NCBI GenBank assembly: GCA_049242865.1
Contig: JBMLOR010000118.1
Location: 1-21,406 of the forward strand
Length of the DNA stretch: 21,406 bases
Origin: CAIVPM01 sp049242865
Lineage (GTDB): Bacteria > Bacteroidota > Bacteroidia > Chitinophagales > Chitinophagaceae
Direction: 5' to 3'
Shown: positions 6,927-15,079 of the stretch, piece by piece
How positions within the stretch are numbered: the first letter of the stretch is position 1
How the letters are laid out: every line of letters begins with the position of its first letter
Made by a program: the position numbers and the translations under genes
The notes under the pieces: model-generated
The model's database searches: none
Seen by the model: only the letters and a program-made list of their open reading frames with translations
Told to the model about the DNA's origin: nothing

Positions 6927-9061
6927 TAGAAACATTTAGTTACGATAACAAAATTCCAAAACAGTTCGCTGTTGCAACAGTTTTTTGGGGGGCAGTGGGC
7001 ATGCTAATTGGCTGTTTAATTGCTTTTCAGCTTGCTTTTCCAATTTTAAATCTCAGTGAATATCTTCCTAATTTAACCTTTGGAAGAGCAAGGCCTGTAC
7101 ATACAAATGCTGTAATATTTGCCTTTGTTGGTAATGGTATTTTTACTGCTGTATATTATGCTTTGCCTCGATTACTTAAAACTCCCATGTGGAGCAAATC
7201 CTTAAGCAAATTACATTTTTGGGGTTGGCAATTTATTATCGTTGCAGCAGCCATTACTTTACTTTTAGGATATACCACAGGAAAAGAATATGCTGAACTA
7301 GAATGGCCAATTGATATACTCATTACACTAGTGTGGGTTGTATTTGGAGTAAATATGTTTGGCACTATTTTAACACGTAGAGAAAGACATTTATATGTTG
7401 CGATATGGTTTTTCATTGCATCTTGGATTACAGTTGCTGTATTGCATATTGTAAATAGTTTTGAAATGCCTGTATCCTTTATGAAAAGCTATAGCTGGTA
7501 TGCTGGTGTACAAGATGCTTTAGTGCAATGGTGGTATGGCCATAATGCTGTTGCTTTCTTTTTAACTACACCTTACTTAGGACTGATGTACTATTTCTTA
7601 CCAAAAGCAGCCGAACGTCCTGTATATTCTTATAGACTAAGTATCGTACATTTTTGGAGTTTAATATTTTTATATATATGGGCTGGTCCACACCATTTAT
7701 TGTATACAGCATTGCCCGATTGGGCTCAAAGCTTAGGCACTGTTTTTAGTATTATGCTAATACTACCAAGTTGGGGAGGAATGCTAAATGGATTGTTTAC
7801 ACTTCGTGGAGCTTGGGATAAAGTAAGAGAAGATCCTGTTCTGAAATTTTTTGTGGTTGCAGTTACTTGCTATGGTATGGCAACTTTTGAAGGCCCCATG
7901 CTTTCATTAAAAAATGTAAATGCTATTTCTCATTATAGCGACTGGACAGTTGCTCATGTACATATTGGTGCTTTGGGTTGGAATGGTTTTTTAACTTTTG
8001 GAATGATGTATTGGTTAATTCCTAAACTTTTTAACACCAAACTGTACTCTAAAAAGCTTGCTGGCACTCATTTTTGGATTGGTACACTTGGCATTATTCT
8101 GTATGCAGTTCCTATGTATTGGAGTGCCTTTAGAAGTTATTTTATGATGAAAGCTTTTACACCATCAGGTCAATTGCAATATCAATTTATGGATGTACTA
8201 CAAACAGTAAAACCATTTTACATTATGAGAGCTGTTGGTGGAACTATTTACTTACTGGGTGTATTTGTGATGGTATACAACCTCATTAAAACTGCTAAGT
8301 CTGGCAAGTTTATTCCAAGTGAAGAAGCAAGTGCTCCACCATTATTAAAAGAATACAAAGCACCTTCTAATTCAATTTGGCATAGTGTAATTGAAAGAAA
8401 ACCAATTCTATTATTAACACTAAGTTTAATAGTTATCAGTATTGGTGGGTTAATTGAAATGATTCCTACTTTTCTTGTAAAAGAAAATATACCAAGCATT
8501 GCAAGTGTAAAACCATACACACCACTTGAACTACAAGGTAGAGATATTTACCTTAGAGAAGGATGTTACAACTGTCATTCACAAATGGTTCGTCCTTTTA
8601 GATACGAGGTTGCTCGCTATGGTGAATATTCTAAAGCTGGTGAATTTGTATATGATCATCCATTTCAATGGGGAAGCAAACGTACAGGACCAGACCTAGC
8701 AAGAGAAGGCAATACAAGCAGCCCTCAATATAAAGATGCAGGTTGGCATTATAATCATATGCTTGAGCCTTCTGTTTTATCGCCAGGTTCTATCATGCCA
8801 TCATATCCTAATTTATATGAAAATATAATTGACTATGGTAGCACAAATTCAAAAATTCATGCTATGAGAAAAATGGGTGTTCCATACGAAATAGGATACG
8901 AATCAATAGCCAATGATGAGCTAAAAAAACAAGCTGCAGAAATAACTAATAAGCTTAAAGCCAATAAAATAAATGCACAAAGCGACAAGGAAATTATTGC
9001 TCTAATTGCTTATTTACAAAGGCTTGGCAAAGACATTCAAATTGATAATAAAAACAAATAA
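6923..9061 (+). CDS. ccoNO: cytochrome cbb3 oxidase subunits I and II fused (CcoN-CcoO)
   Basis: Catalytic and electron-entry subunits in one 712-residue chain. Residues 1 to about 460 are CcoN: heme b ligands H60 and H347, CuB ligands H207 (WWYGH) and H257/H258 (GPHH), high-spin heme ligand H345 (VAHVH), the tyrosine Y251 expected to cross-link to H207, and the conserved E323. These match the classical Pseudomonas numbering. A linker leads to a membrane anchor at about 493-517 and a CcoO domain with heme c motif CYNCH at 548-552 and Met625 in SIMPSYP as likely axial ligand. The enzyme reduces oxygen to water with high affinity and pumps protons. N-O fusion is a known Bacteroidota trait. No heme or copper ligand is missing. 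Confidence 0.97.
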   Translation: MIETFSYDNKIPKQFAVATVFWGAVGMLIGCLIAFQLAFPILNLSEYLPNLTFGRARPVHTNAVIFAFVGNGIFTAVYYALPRLLKTPMWSKSLSKLHFWGWQFIIVAAAITLLLGYTTGKEYAELEWPIDILITLVWVVFGVNMFGTILTRRERHLYVAIWFFIASWITVAVLHIVNSFEMPVSFMKSYSWYAGVQDALVQWWYGHNAVAFFLTTPYLGLMYYFLPKAAERPVYSYRLSIVHFWSLIFLYIWAGPHHLLYTALPDWAQSLGTVFSIMLILPSWGGMLNGLFTLRGAWDKVREDPVLKFFVVAVTCYGMATFEGPMLSLKNVNAISHYSDWTVAHVHIGALGWNGFLTFGMMYWLIPKLFNTKLYSKKLAGTHFWIGTLGIILYAVPMYWSAFRSYFMMKAFTPSGQLQYQFMDVLQTVKPFYIMRAVGGTIYLLGVFVMVYNLIKTAKSGKFIPSEEASAPPLLKEYKAPSNSIWHSVIERKPILLLTLSLIVISIGGLIEMIPTFLVKENIPSIASVKPYTPLELQGRDIYLREGCYNCHSQMVRPFRYEVARYGEYSKAGEFVYDHPFQWGSKRTGPDLAREGNTSSPQYKDAGWHYNHMLEPSVLSPGSIMPSYPNLYENIIDYGSTNSKIHAMRKMGVPYEIGYESIANDELKKQAAEITNKLKANKINAQSDKEIIALIAYLQRLGKDIQIDNKNK

Positions 9062-9065
9062 ACCA

Positions 9066-9221
9066 ATGAAATTTAGTCATTATCTAGAAAAAATTACAGG
9101 CGTTAGTATGTATCCAATTATATCGTTAATACTATTTGTGCTGTTTTTTTCAATAGTTACCATTTGGATTTTAAAAATGGATAAAAACGAATTACAAAGA
9201 GCTGAGCAGTTGCCTTTGTAA
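9066..9221 (+). CDS. ccoQ: small cbb3 oxidase subunit CcoQ
   Basis: A 51-residue protein starting MKFSHYLEKI at the ATG at 9066, four bases after the ccoNO stop. Residues 15-36 form one membrane helix, followed by a short charged tail (KMDKNELQRAEQLPL). Size, single helix and position between ccoNO and ccoP identify it as the CcoQ-like subunit, thought to stabilise the oxidase. The reading frame stays open 20 codons upstream into the end of ccoNO, but the ATG at 9066 is the natural start. Sequence in this family is weakly conserved, so the call rests mainly on context. Confidence 0.8.
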   Translation: MKFSHYLEKITGVSMYPIISLILFVLFFSIVTIWILKMDKNELQRAEQLPL

Positions 9222-9246
9222 ATGATCACTTCTTAAATTTTAAAAG

Positions 9247-10383
9247 ATGAAAAATAACATAGTGAAATATATACCTTTAATATTAGTTGCTACAATACTC
9301 ATGGCAACAGCAACACATGCATCACCAACTTTAATTCCAAAAGAAACTACCTCAAAAGCATTCGATACAAACACCTTGCTTACATTAATTGCTGTGGTAC
9401 TTTTAATTCCAATTTACCTACTAGGTAAAACATTATTGTTTAGTGCTAAATTATTTTCAAAAAAAGAAAAAGAGCAAACAAGTAATACTACTAAAATTAT
9501 ACTGCTACTAATTGGCTTAAGCTCGGCCCATCAAAGCTTTGCTCAAGAAGTTGTAGCAACCCAAGCTTCAACAGCATCATTACTTAACTTGAAAAATTTG
9601 CTAGTTGGCGTTATTCTTTTAGAAGCTTTGATCATTGTTTTTTTGGGTACTTATATTTTATCTTTCCTAAAAGGAAATCAAAATGCTAATAACATTGAAA
9701 CTGTTAAAAAATCAACATTCAATATTAAAAATGCCATTGGTAAATGGTGGAAAAAAACAAACAATTTTATTCCAATTGAAGAAGAGGCAAATATTGATAG
9801 TGGTCATAGTTATGATGGCATTAGAGAATTAGATAATAATATTCCTGTTTGGTTTTCAGCTGCATTTGTAATATGTATTTTTATTGCAGTAAGCTACTTA
9901 TGGCGTTATCATGTTTCAGAATCTGCTCCATTACAAATTGCAGAATATCAAAACGAAATGGCACAGGCTGCTTTAGAAAAAGAGGAATATCTTCAAAATG
10001 CTGCCAATAATGTAGACGAAAATTCTGTTACGTTACTCGATGCAGCAGGTATAGAATCTGGCAAAGCTTTATTTACAGCAAATTGTGTAACTTGTCATGG
10101 TGCAAATGGTGCTAGTGTACTAGGTGGTGTTGGCCCTAACTTAACTGATACTTATTGGCTGCATGGCGGTTCTTTAAAAGATATTTTTAAAACCATAAAA
10201 TATGGTTGGCCCGATAAAGGTATGAGAAGTTGGCAAGATCAATTTTCACCAACTCAAATTTCTCAACTTTCAAGCTTTGTTAAAAGTATTAGCAACACTA
10301 ACTTAAAAGGCAAAGAACCACAGGGTGAAGTTTTTAAAGAAGAAGTAATAACAATAAAAGATACTTCTACACTAAATAAATAA
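9247..10383 (+). CDS. ccoP: cytochrome cbb3 oxidase subunit III, mono-heme CcoP
   Basis: A 378-residue membrane-bound c-type cytochrome that passes electrons to the catalytic subunit. The N-terminus has several hydrophobic segments (about 8-26, 44-64, 84-100, 117-140, 200-218); the first and the third (LLIGLSSAHQSFAQ) resemble signal peptides. The stretch at 185-225, with NNIPVWF before the helix, corresponds to the usual CcoP anchor. One cytochrome c domain follows, with CVTCHG at 280-285 and Met326 (KGMRSW) as probable axial ligand. Proteobacterial CcoP normally has two hemes; only one CxxCH is present here, as in other Bacteroidota. The extra N-terminal 140 residues look like an added membrane module. 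Confidence 0.93.
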   Translation: MKNNIVKYIPLILVATILMATATHASPTLIPKETTSKAFDTNTLLTLIAVVLLIPIYLLGKTLLFSAKLFSKKEKEQTSNTTKIILLLIGLSSAHQSFAQEVVATQASTASLLNLKNLLVGVILLEALIIVFLGTYILSFLKGNQNANNIETVKKSTFNIKNAIGKWWKKTNNFIPIEEEANIDSGHSYDGIRELDNNIPVWFSAAFVICIFIAVSYLWRYHVSESAPLQIAEYQNEMAQAALEKEEYLQNAANNVDENSVTLLDAAGIESGKALFTANCVTCHGANGASVLGGVGPNLTDTYWLHGGSLKDIFKTIKYGWPDKGMRSWQDQFSPTQISQLSSFVKSISNTNLKGKEPQGEVFKEEVITIKDTSTLNK

Positions 10384-10397
10384 TAAAACTAGCATTG

Positions 10398-11801
10398 ATG
10401 ACAAAAGATGAATTGCTACAACCCAGTACTTTTAGAGATACTGTTAGTACTGTTACTAATAGTGGCAAACGCCATTGGATATACGCTCTTAAACCAAAAG
10501 GCAAATTTTATTCTTTTCGCAAAGTTTTAGCTATTGTTTATGTTATACTATTTTTTTCTCTGCCTTTGATAAAGGTTAATGATATGCCATTTTTTATGAT
10601 AAATGTAGTAAAAGGTAAATTCATAATTTTTAGTAAAATATTTTGGCCACAAGACTTTTTCATCTTTGCTATTGGAATGATTACTTTTATCATTTTCATT
10701 GTACTTTTTACTGTTGTATTTGGAAGATTATTTTGTGGATGGGCATGCCCTCAAACCATTTTTATGGAATTCGTATTTAGGCAAATTGAATGGTTAATCG
10801 AAGGTTCTCCATCACAGCAAAAGCTAAGAAATAAAAACACATCAAGTTATAATTACATAATAAGAAAAGTTATTAAACACATCTTATTTTTTGTTTTATC
10901 GTTTGCCATAGCAAACACTTTTTTAGCCTATATCATTGGCATAGATGAGCTATTAAAAATTATTGAAGAACCAATGTTTGAGCATATTGCTCTACTCTCT
11001 GGCTTGCTAATTTTTACTTTCTTATTTTATGGTGTTTATGCCTTTGTGAGAGAAATTGTTTGTACTACAATTTGTCCTTATGGTCGATTACAAGGTGTAA
11101 TGTTTGATAAAGATACTATGCAAATCAGTTATGATTACAAACGTGGTGAACCTAGAGGAAAATTATCCACAAAAAATGAAAATAATTTTGGTGATTGCGT
11201 TGATTGTAGAAAATGTGTAGCTGTTTGCCCAACAGGGATTGACATTAGAAATGGTATTCAAATGGAGTGTGTAGGCTGTACTGCTTGTATTGATGCCTGC
11301 AATGGAATTATGGAGCAGCTTGAGCTTCCAAAAGGATTAATTCGATATGCCTCTGAAAATGAAATAGCTCAAAAAACAAAATTTGTTTTTAATACAAGAA
11401 TGAAAGCCTACACAGCATTACTTGCTTTTTTAGTAATATTTATGAGTATACTAGTAGCAAGTAGAAAAACAGTTGACACTTATATTTCTAGAGCAAAAAA
11501 TCAATTATACCAAGAGTTGCCAAATGGTACAATTAGTAATTTGTACGATGCTAAAATTTTAAATAAAACAAACAAAGAAATAACAGTTGAACTTAGAGTA
11601 GCTAACAATATGGGTACTGTAAAATTGGTAGGTTCAAACAATGTTGTATTAAAAAAAGAAGCTGTTAATGAAGTAACCTTTTTTGTTGAAATGAACAAAA
11701 CTAAATTGATTAAAAGAAGTAACGTTATTAAAATCAATGTTATAAGAGAAGGGAAAATTATAGAAACAATTAACACAAAATTTCTTGGTCCATTCATTTA
11801 A
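10398..11801 (+). CDS. ccoG: cbb3 oxidase accessory ferredoxin-like membrane protein CcoG
   Basis: A 467-residue membrane protein with two 4Fe-4S clusters. About four membrane helices lie in residues 41-60, 86-109, 160-180 and 198-217, with CGWACP at 113-118 and CTTICP at 222-227 next to helices. The clusters are C267/C270/C273/C277 and C291/C294/C297/C301. A further helix at about 335-352 leads to a periplasmic Ig-like domain typical of FixG. In other bacteria CcoG acts as a copper reductase in cbb3 assembly. ATG at 10398 is preferred over a TTG three bases earlier. Spacing of 14 bases from ccoP fits one operon. Confidence 0.95.
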   Translation: MTKDELLQPSTFRDTVSTVTNSGKRHWIYALKPKGKFYSFRKVLAIVYVILFFSLPLIKVNDMPFFMINVVKGKFIIFSKIFWPQDFFIFAIGMITFIIFIVLFTVVFGRLFCGWACPQTIFMEFVFRQIEWLIEGSPSQQKLRNKNTSSYNYIIRKVIKHILFFVLSFAIANTFLAYIIGIDELLKIIEEPMFEHIALLSGLLIFTFLFYGVYAFVREIVCTTICPYGRLQGVMFDKDTMQISYDYKRGEPRGKLSTKNENNFGDCVDCRKCVAVCPTGIDIRNGIQMECVGCTACIDACNGIMEQLELPKGLIRYASENEIAQKTKFVFNTRMKAYTALLAFLVIFMSILVASRKTVDTYISRAKNQLYQELPNGTISNLYDAKILNKTNKEITVELRVANNMGTVKLVGSNNVVLKKEAVNEVTFFVEMNKTKLIKRSNVIKINVIREGKIIETINTKFLGPFI

Positions 11802-11852
11802 TTGCAAATATTGATAACACATATAACTTATTAAAAAACAAAAACTAATCAC

Positions 11853-12287
11853 ATGAATTGGGGACATAAAATAACATTCGTAATTCTAACTTTTATTGCT
11901 TGTATGATTACAATGGTTTATATAGCTAGTAAACAAACCAATGAAATGTTTGATAGCAACTACTATGAAAAAGAGTTAAATTATCAAAACATAATTAATG
12001 CTGCCAACAATTTAAATGCACTACATGAAAGTGTACAAATAAATCAAGACAATCAAAATGTTGTATGTAGTTTTCCTAAAAGTACTGTAACTAATTTTAA
12101 AGATGGCAAAATTGAACTATTAAAAGCTGATAATAGTTCTAAAGATGTAACACAAGTTATGTTAGCCTCAAGTAATCAATACATATCAAAAACCAAATTA
12201 ACCCATGGCTTATACAATATAAGAATTTCATGGAACAGCAATAACATACCTTATTATTTTGAGCAAAAAATAATCATCACAAAATGA
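11853..12287 (+). CDS. ccoH: FixH/CcoH family cbb3 assembly protein
   Basis: A 144-residue protein with one N-terminal membrane helix (residues 7-25) and a periplasmic beta-rich domain. The segment DSNYYEKELNYQ-IINAANN after the helix is characteristic of FixH, and the end has the usual strand pattern with YNIRISW. FixH/CcoH is needed for stable cbb3 oxidase and contacts the CcoN and CcoI complexes in other bacteria. It is 51 bases after ccoG and overlaps the next gene by ATGA, so it is part of the same transcript. No catalytic residues are expected. Confidence 0.85.
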   Translation: MNWGHKITFVILTFIACMITMVYIASKQTNEMFDSNYYEKELNYQNIINAANNLNALHESVQINQDNQNVVCSFPKSTVTNFKDGKIELLKADNSSKDVTQVMLASSNQYISKTKLTHGLYNIRISWNSNNIPYYFEQKIIITK

Positions 12288-12997
12288 ACATTTGGTTAGC
12301 TGCAATTACAACTGGTTTTACTATTGGCATTATTGGCAATATACATTGTATAGCAATGTGTGGGCCATTAGCTTTGTCAATTCCTATCCAACATTTTAAC
12401 CCTACAAAAAAAAATTCAGCTATCATTTTGTACAATTTTGGGCGTACTGTGAGTTATACTTTTTTAGGACTAATTTTTGGGTTAGTTGGTAATAGCTTTT
12501 CTTTTTTTGGTTTACAGCAAGTTCTTTCTATTGTAGGGGGAATTGTATTGTTGTTACTTACATTTTCACAAATTTTTTCCAAGTATAATATTCCAATGCT
12601 CAAAATATTTACATCGTTTATTCAACAACAATTAAAGTATAAATTACAACAAAAAACTTCTATATACTCCTTATTTTCAATTGGCATTTTAAATGGATTA
12701 CTACCTTGTGGTTTAGTTTATATTGGCATAACAACTGCAATTGCTATTGGCAATGTTTACTACGCTATGTTAGTTATGTTTTCGTTTGGATTAGGAACAT
12801 TTCCATTAATGATTTCCTTATTTATTTTTGGAAACAATATTCCATATTCATTTAGGTTAAAGCTAAAAAAACTCACACCATTTTTTGTAAGCCTACTTGC
12901 TGGTTTACTTATTGTAAGAGGCATGAATTTAAATATACCATTTGTTAGTCCCTATATTAAAAATCAAACAACAAATAATATAGTAAAATGCCACTAA
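12284..12997 (+). CDS. SafE/DsbD-type membrane protein (cytochrome biogenesis transmembrane family)
   Basis: A 237-residue inner-membrane protein with about six helices. The motif NIHCIAMCGPLAL (H21, C22, C26) in the first helix and LLPCGLVYIG (C142) in the fourth mark the sulfite-exporter-like/DsbD_2 family, the type regularly found beside fixH in Bacteroidota cbb3 clusters. The paired membrane Cys suggest thiol or copper transfer, as in DsbD and related copper proteins, instead of sulfite export. Start ATG overlaps the stop of fixH in ATGA (12284-12287), giving translational coupling. It is the last gene of the cbb3 run; no clear terminator follows. Family is confident, function is inferred from context. 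Confidence 0.82.
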   Translation: MNIWLAAITTGFTIGIIGNIHCIAMCGPLALSIPIQHFNPTKKNSAIILYNFGRTVSYTFLGLIFGLVGNSFSFFGLQQVLSIVGGIVLLLLTFSQIFSKYNIPMLKIFTSFIQQQLKYKLQQKTSIYSLFSIGILNGLLPCGLVYIGITTAIAIGNVYYAMLVMFSFGLGTFPLMISLFIFGNNIPYSFRLKLKKLTPFFVSLLAGLLIVRGMNLNIPFVSPYIKNQTTNNIVKCH

Positions 12998-13175
12998 CTT
13001 CAACAAACGTTTTTTGGCATCAGTTGCAAGTAACAATTTTATTAAAACAATAGAAATGATTTTTTATTTTATAACCTCATGATTATAAAAGCTTCTAGTA
13101 TTAGAAAAAATTATAAAAATTTGTTAAGAAAAATGTTTCAAATTAATTTCATATAATTATATTGCATCCCTAACG

Positions 13176-13212
13176 AAAAAAAATAGGTCCCTCTGTAGAA
13201 ACAGAACGACCT
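13176..13212 (-). terminator. intrinsic terminator of the candidate small RNA
   Basis: On the minus strand AGGTC-G-TTCTGT, loop TTCT, ACAGAG-G-GACCT forms an 11-bp stem with one G/G mismatch and one G-U pair, followed by A and a run of eight T. The T run exists only on the minus strand, so it terminates minus-strand transcription. Confidence 0.7.
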
Positions 13213-13341
13213 CTAACGATTGCTTGCCATATGAAAAAAAATTCGAGTCTAATTTTGACTTGGATGTTTCAATTTCGATTTTTGGCCTCTAACGATTTTT
13301 GCTACTCTTACGATTGCTTGCCTTTGAAATTTTCATCCTTT
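13176..13341 (-). ncRNA. candidate small RNA with repeated AATCGTTAGAGG-like motifs
   Basis: A transcript on the minus strand is predicted from a promoter at 13348-13379 to a terminator at 13176-13212, about 165 nt. Its body carries GGCAAGCAATCGT-AGAG twice (13304-13322 and 13211-13228) and ATCGTTAGAGGCC once more in between (13285-13297). Two tiny open frames, MKISKASNRKSSKNR and MASNR, begin at the two repeats, but they are too short to call genes. I do not recognise an RNA family; a 6S-like closing stem was looked for and not seen. The 468-base gap 12998-13465 holds nothing else recognisable besides this and the palindrome at 13426. Confidence 0.5.
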
Positions 13342-13347
13342 GTTACA

Positions 13348-13379
13348 CAAATATACTTGGTGTTTTGTGTGCAATTAAA
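13348..13379 (-). promoter_or_regulatory. Bacteroidota-type promoter for the candidate small RNA
   Basis: On the minus strand TATATTTG (13348-13355) matches TAnnTTTG exactly, the same octamer as in the tRNA-Val promoter of this window. A TTTA (13376-13379) lies 20 bases upstream, one mismatch from the TTTG -33 box. No minus-strand protein gene lies downstream before the terminator at 13176-13212. Confidence 0.5.
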
Positions 13380-13425
13380 CTAAGTTATGGTTAGTTTTAC
13401 GATAGCAAACCATAATTAATATCAT

Positions 13426-13452
13426 TGAAAATCAATACTATATTGATTTTCA
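13426..13452. promoter_or_regulatory. perfect 27-bp inverted repeat upstream of the 520-residue protein
   Basis: TGAAAATCAATA (13426-13437), spacer CTA, and its exact reverse complement TATTGATTTTCA (13441-13452) end 13 bases before the ATG at 13466. It could be an operator or a 5' hairpin hiding the translation start. The left arm is part of ATTGAAAATCAATA, which recurs exactly at 17410-17423 upstream of smc. Confidence 0.55.
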
Positions 13453-13465
13453 GACAAAATTATTA

Positions 13466-15028
13466 ATGATGTCCAACCGTTTTTCAGATATATTATTTCA
13501 ACTCATTCATTCACTAAAAAAGGCTGAAAAACGTCATTTTAAGCTCTATATTAAAAGAAGTTCAGGTAATGAAGACTTAAAAATTATTCAACTTTTCGAT
13601 GCATTAGATAAAATTGAGGAATACGACGAAAAATTACTTCTAAAAAAACTAAAAAATATCGAAAAACCTCAACTTGCTAATTTAAAAGCTCATTTATATA
13701 AGCAAATTTTAGCAAGCTTAAGACTACTTAAAATTAGTGAAAACATTGATATACAGCTCAACGAACAGTTAGATTATGCCAGAATTTTATACAACAAAGG
13801 CTTAAAGATTCAGGCTCTAAAAATCACAGAAAAAGCAAAAGAAACTGCCCGAGCAAATCATAAATTCAGCTTTCTTATTCAAGTAATAGCCCTCGAAAAA
13901 AAAATAGAAACGCTACATATTACTAGAAGCAGTTTTGAAACCACATCAAACTTGGCAGATGAGGCCATAATGGTAAGTAATAAAATTAGCAGAGTTGCCA
14001 AACTCAGTAATTTGGCTTTGCTTTTATACAATTGGTATGTTCGCAACGGCCATGCTCGTAACAAAGAAGATGAAAAAAGCATCAACGAATTTTTTAAACA
14101 TAAACTTGCCGATGTAAACGATATTGAAAACGACTTTTACGAAAAACTATATCTATATCAAAGCTATGTTTGGTATGCATTTATAAAACAAGATTTTTTG
14201 ATGTATTATAAATACAGTCAAAAATGGGTAGACTTATTCGATGCCGAACCCTTTATGATTGGCGTAGAAATTGGTCATTACATAAAAGGTATGCACAACT
14301 TAGTTACTGCTCATTTTGACCTCAGAAATATTAAAAAATTTGAAAGTACACTGCAAAAATTCGAAGCTTTTGCAAACACAGATTTGGTATTACAGCACGA
14401 CAATTTTTTAATTCATACCTTCATCTACATTCATTATGCCAAAGTAAATGAATTTTTAATGAAAGGCAATTTTGCCGATGCCGTAAAAATTGTACCACAC
14501 TTAAATAGCAAACTTTCTGAGTATGCAATGTTTATTGATAGACATAGAGTACTAGTTTTCAACTACAAAATTGCAACACTTTATTTTGGTAATGGTGATT
14601 ACGATACCTGCATCGATTATTTGCAACACATTATAAACGAAACTATAAACCTTAAAAACGATTTACAATGCTTTGCACGTTTAATGCACCTCATGTGCCA
14701 TTACGAATTGGGCAATATGGAAATCATGGATTCGTTGCTAAAATCAGTACAACGATTCATGAGTAAAATGCAAAATGTAACAGTACTCGAAGAAGAAATG
14801 TTTAAGTTTATACGAAAAATAATTAAGCTCAACAAAACACAAGCACAGCAAGAGTTTAAAAACTTTTTACACACCATCAAGCAGTACGAAAGTAGTAGCC
14901 ACGAAACCAGAGCTTTTGCCTATTTAGATGTTATAAGTTGGGTTGAAAGTAAAGTAAATAATACCACCATGAGTAGCATTATACAAGCAAAATTTAAAGC
15001 TCTACAAAAGAAAAAACCATTAAGGTAA
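13466..15028 (+). CDS. uncharacterised helical protein of a Bacteroidota-wide family
   Basis: A 520-residue cytoplasmic protein with no signal peptide or membrane helix. The N-terminus, ILFQLIHSLKKAEKRHFKLY followed by a charged stretch and LFDALDKIEEYDEKLLLKKL (about 8-65), recalls a common uncharacterised Bacteroidota family with a LIKSL-KSEKRYFKL opening. The rest is almost all alpha helix with paired helices of TPR size, e.g. around 110-190, 285-330 and 350-410, which suggests a protein-binding scaffold. No catalytic motif was found. ATG codons occur at 13466 and 13469; the choice changes one residue. It has its own upstream palindrome and appears to be a single-gene unit, with no partner in view. 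Function unknown. Confidence 0.85.
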   Translation: MMSNRFSDILFQLIHSLKKAEKRHFKLYIKRSSGNEDLKIIQLFDALDKIEEYDEKLLLKKLKNIEKPQLANLKAHLYKQILASLRLLKISENIDIQLNEQLDYARILYNKGLKIQALKITEKAKETARANHKFSFLIQVIALEKKIETLHITRSSFETTSNLADEAIMVSNKISRVAKLSNLALLLYNWYVRNGHARNKEDEKSINEFFKHKLADVNDIENDFYEKLYLYQSYVWYAFIKQDFLMYYKYSQKWVDLFDAEPFMIGVEIGHYIKGMHNLVTAHFDLRNIKKFESTLQKFEAFANTDLVLQHDNFLIHTFIYIHYAKVNEFLMKGNFADAVKIVPHLNSKLSEYAMFIDRHRVLVFNYKIATLYFGNGDYDTCIDYLQHIINETINLKNDLQCFARLMHLMCHYELGNMEIMDSLLKSVQRFMSKMQNVTVLEEEMFKFIRKIIKLNKTQAQQEFKNFLHTIKQYESSSHETRAFAYLDVISWVESKVNNTTMSSIIQAKFKALQKKKPLR

Positions 15029-15079
15029 TTACATTAAACTGTGTTTATTAATTCTTGAAACGTCAACTTCTCAATTTTA

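Larger units (their letters stand above)
13168..13411. repeat. five related copies of a TAACGATTGC-type motif
   Basis: Plus-strand copies are CCCTAACGA (13168), CCTCTAACGATTGCTTGCC (13210), CCTCTAACGATTTTTGC (13286), ACTCTTACGATTGCTTGCC (13304) and a looser TTTTACGATAGCAAACC (13395). Spacing is irregular, so this is not a CRISPR array. Three copies lie within the candidate small RNA and two flank it. Confidence 0.55.

Noticed and set aside
12284..12997. True sulfite exporter
   Set aside because: Membrane cysteine motifs and the coupling with fixH point to cytochrome oxidase assembly; no sulfur-oxidation genes accompany it.
13093..13106. TTCTA-GTAT-TAGAA hairpin as terminator of the cbb3 operon
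   Set aside because: Only five pairs and followed by A residues, not T, on the plus strand.
13176..13341. 6S RNA
   Set aside because: The 5' and 3' ends do not form the long closing stem with central bubble; the 3' end is an independent terminator hairpin.
13168..13411. CRISPR array or integron attC sites
   Set aside because: Repeat units differ in length and spacing (43, 76, 18 and about 90 bases), there are no uniform spacers, no cas or integrase genes, and attC core pairs are absent.
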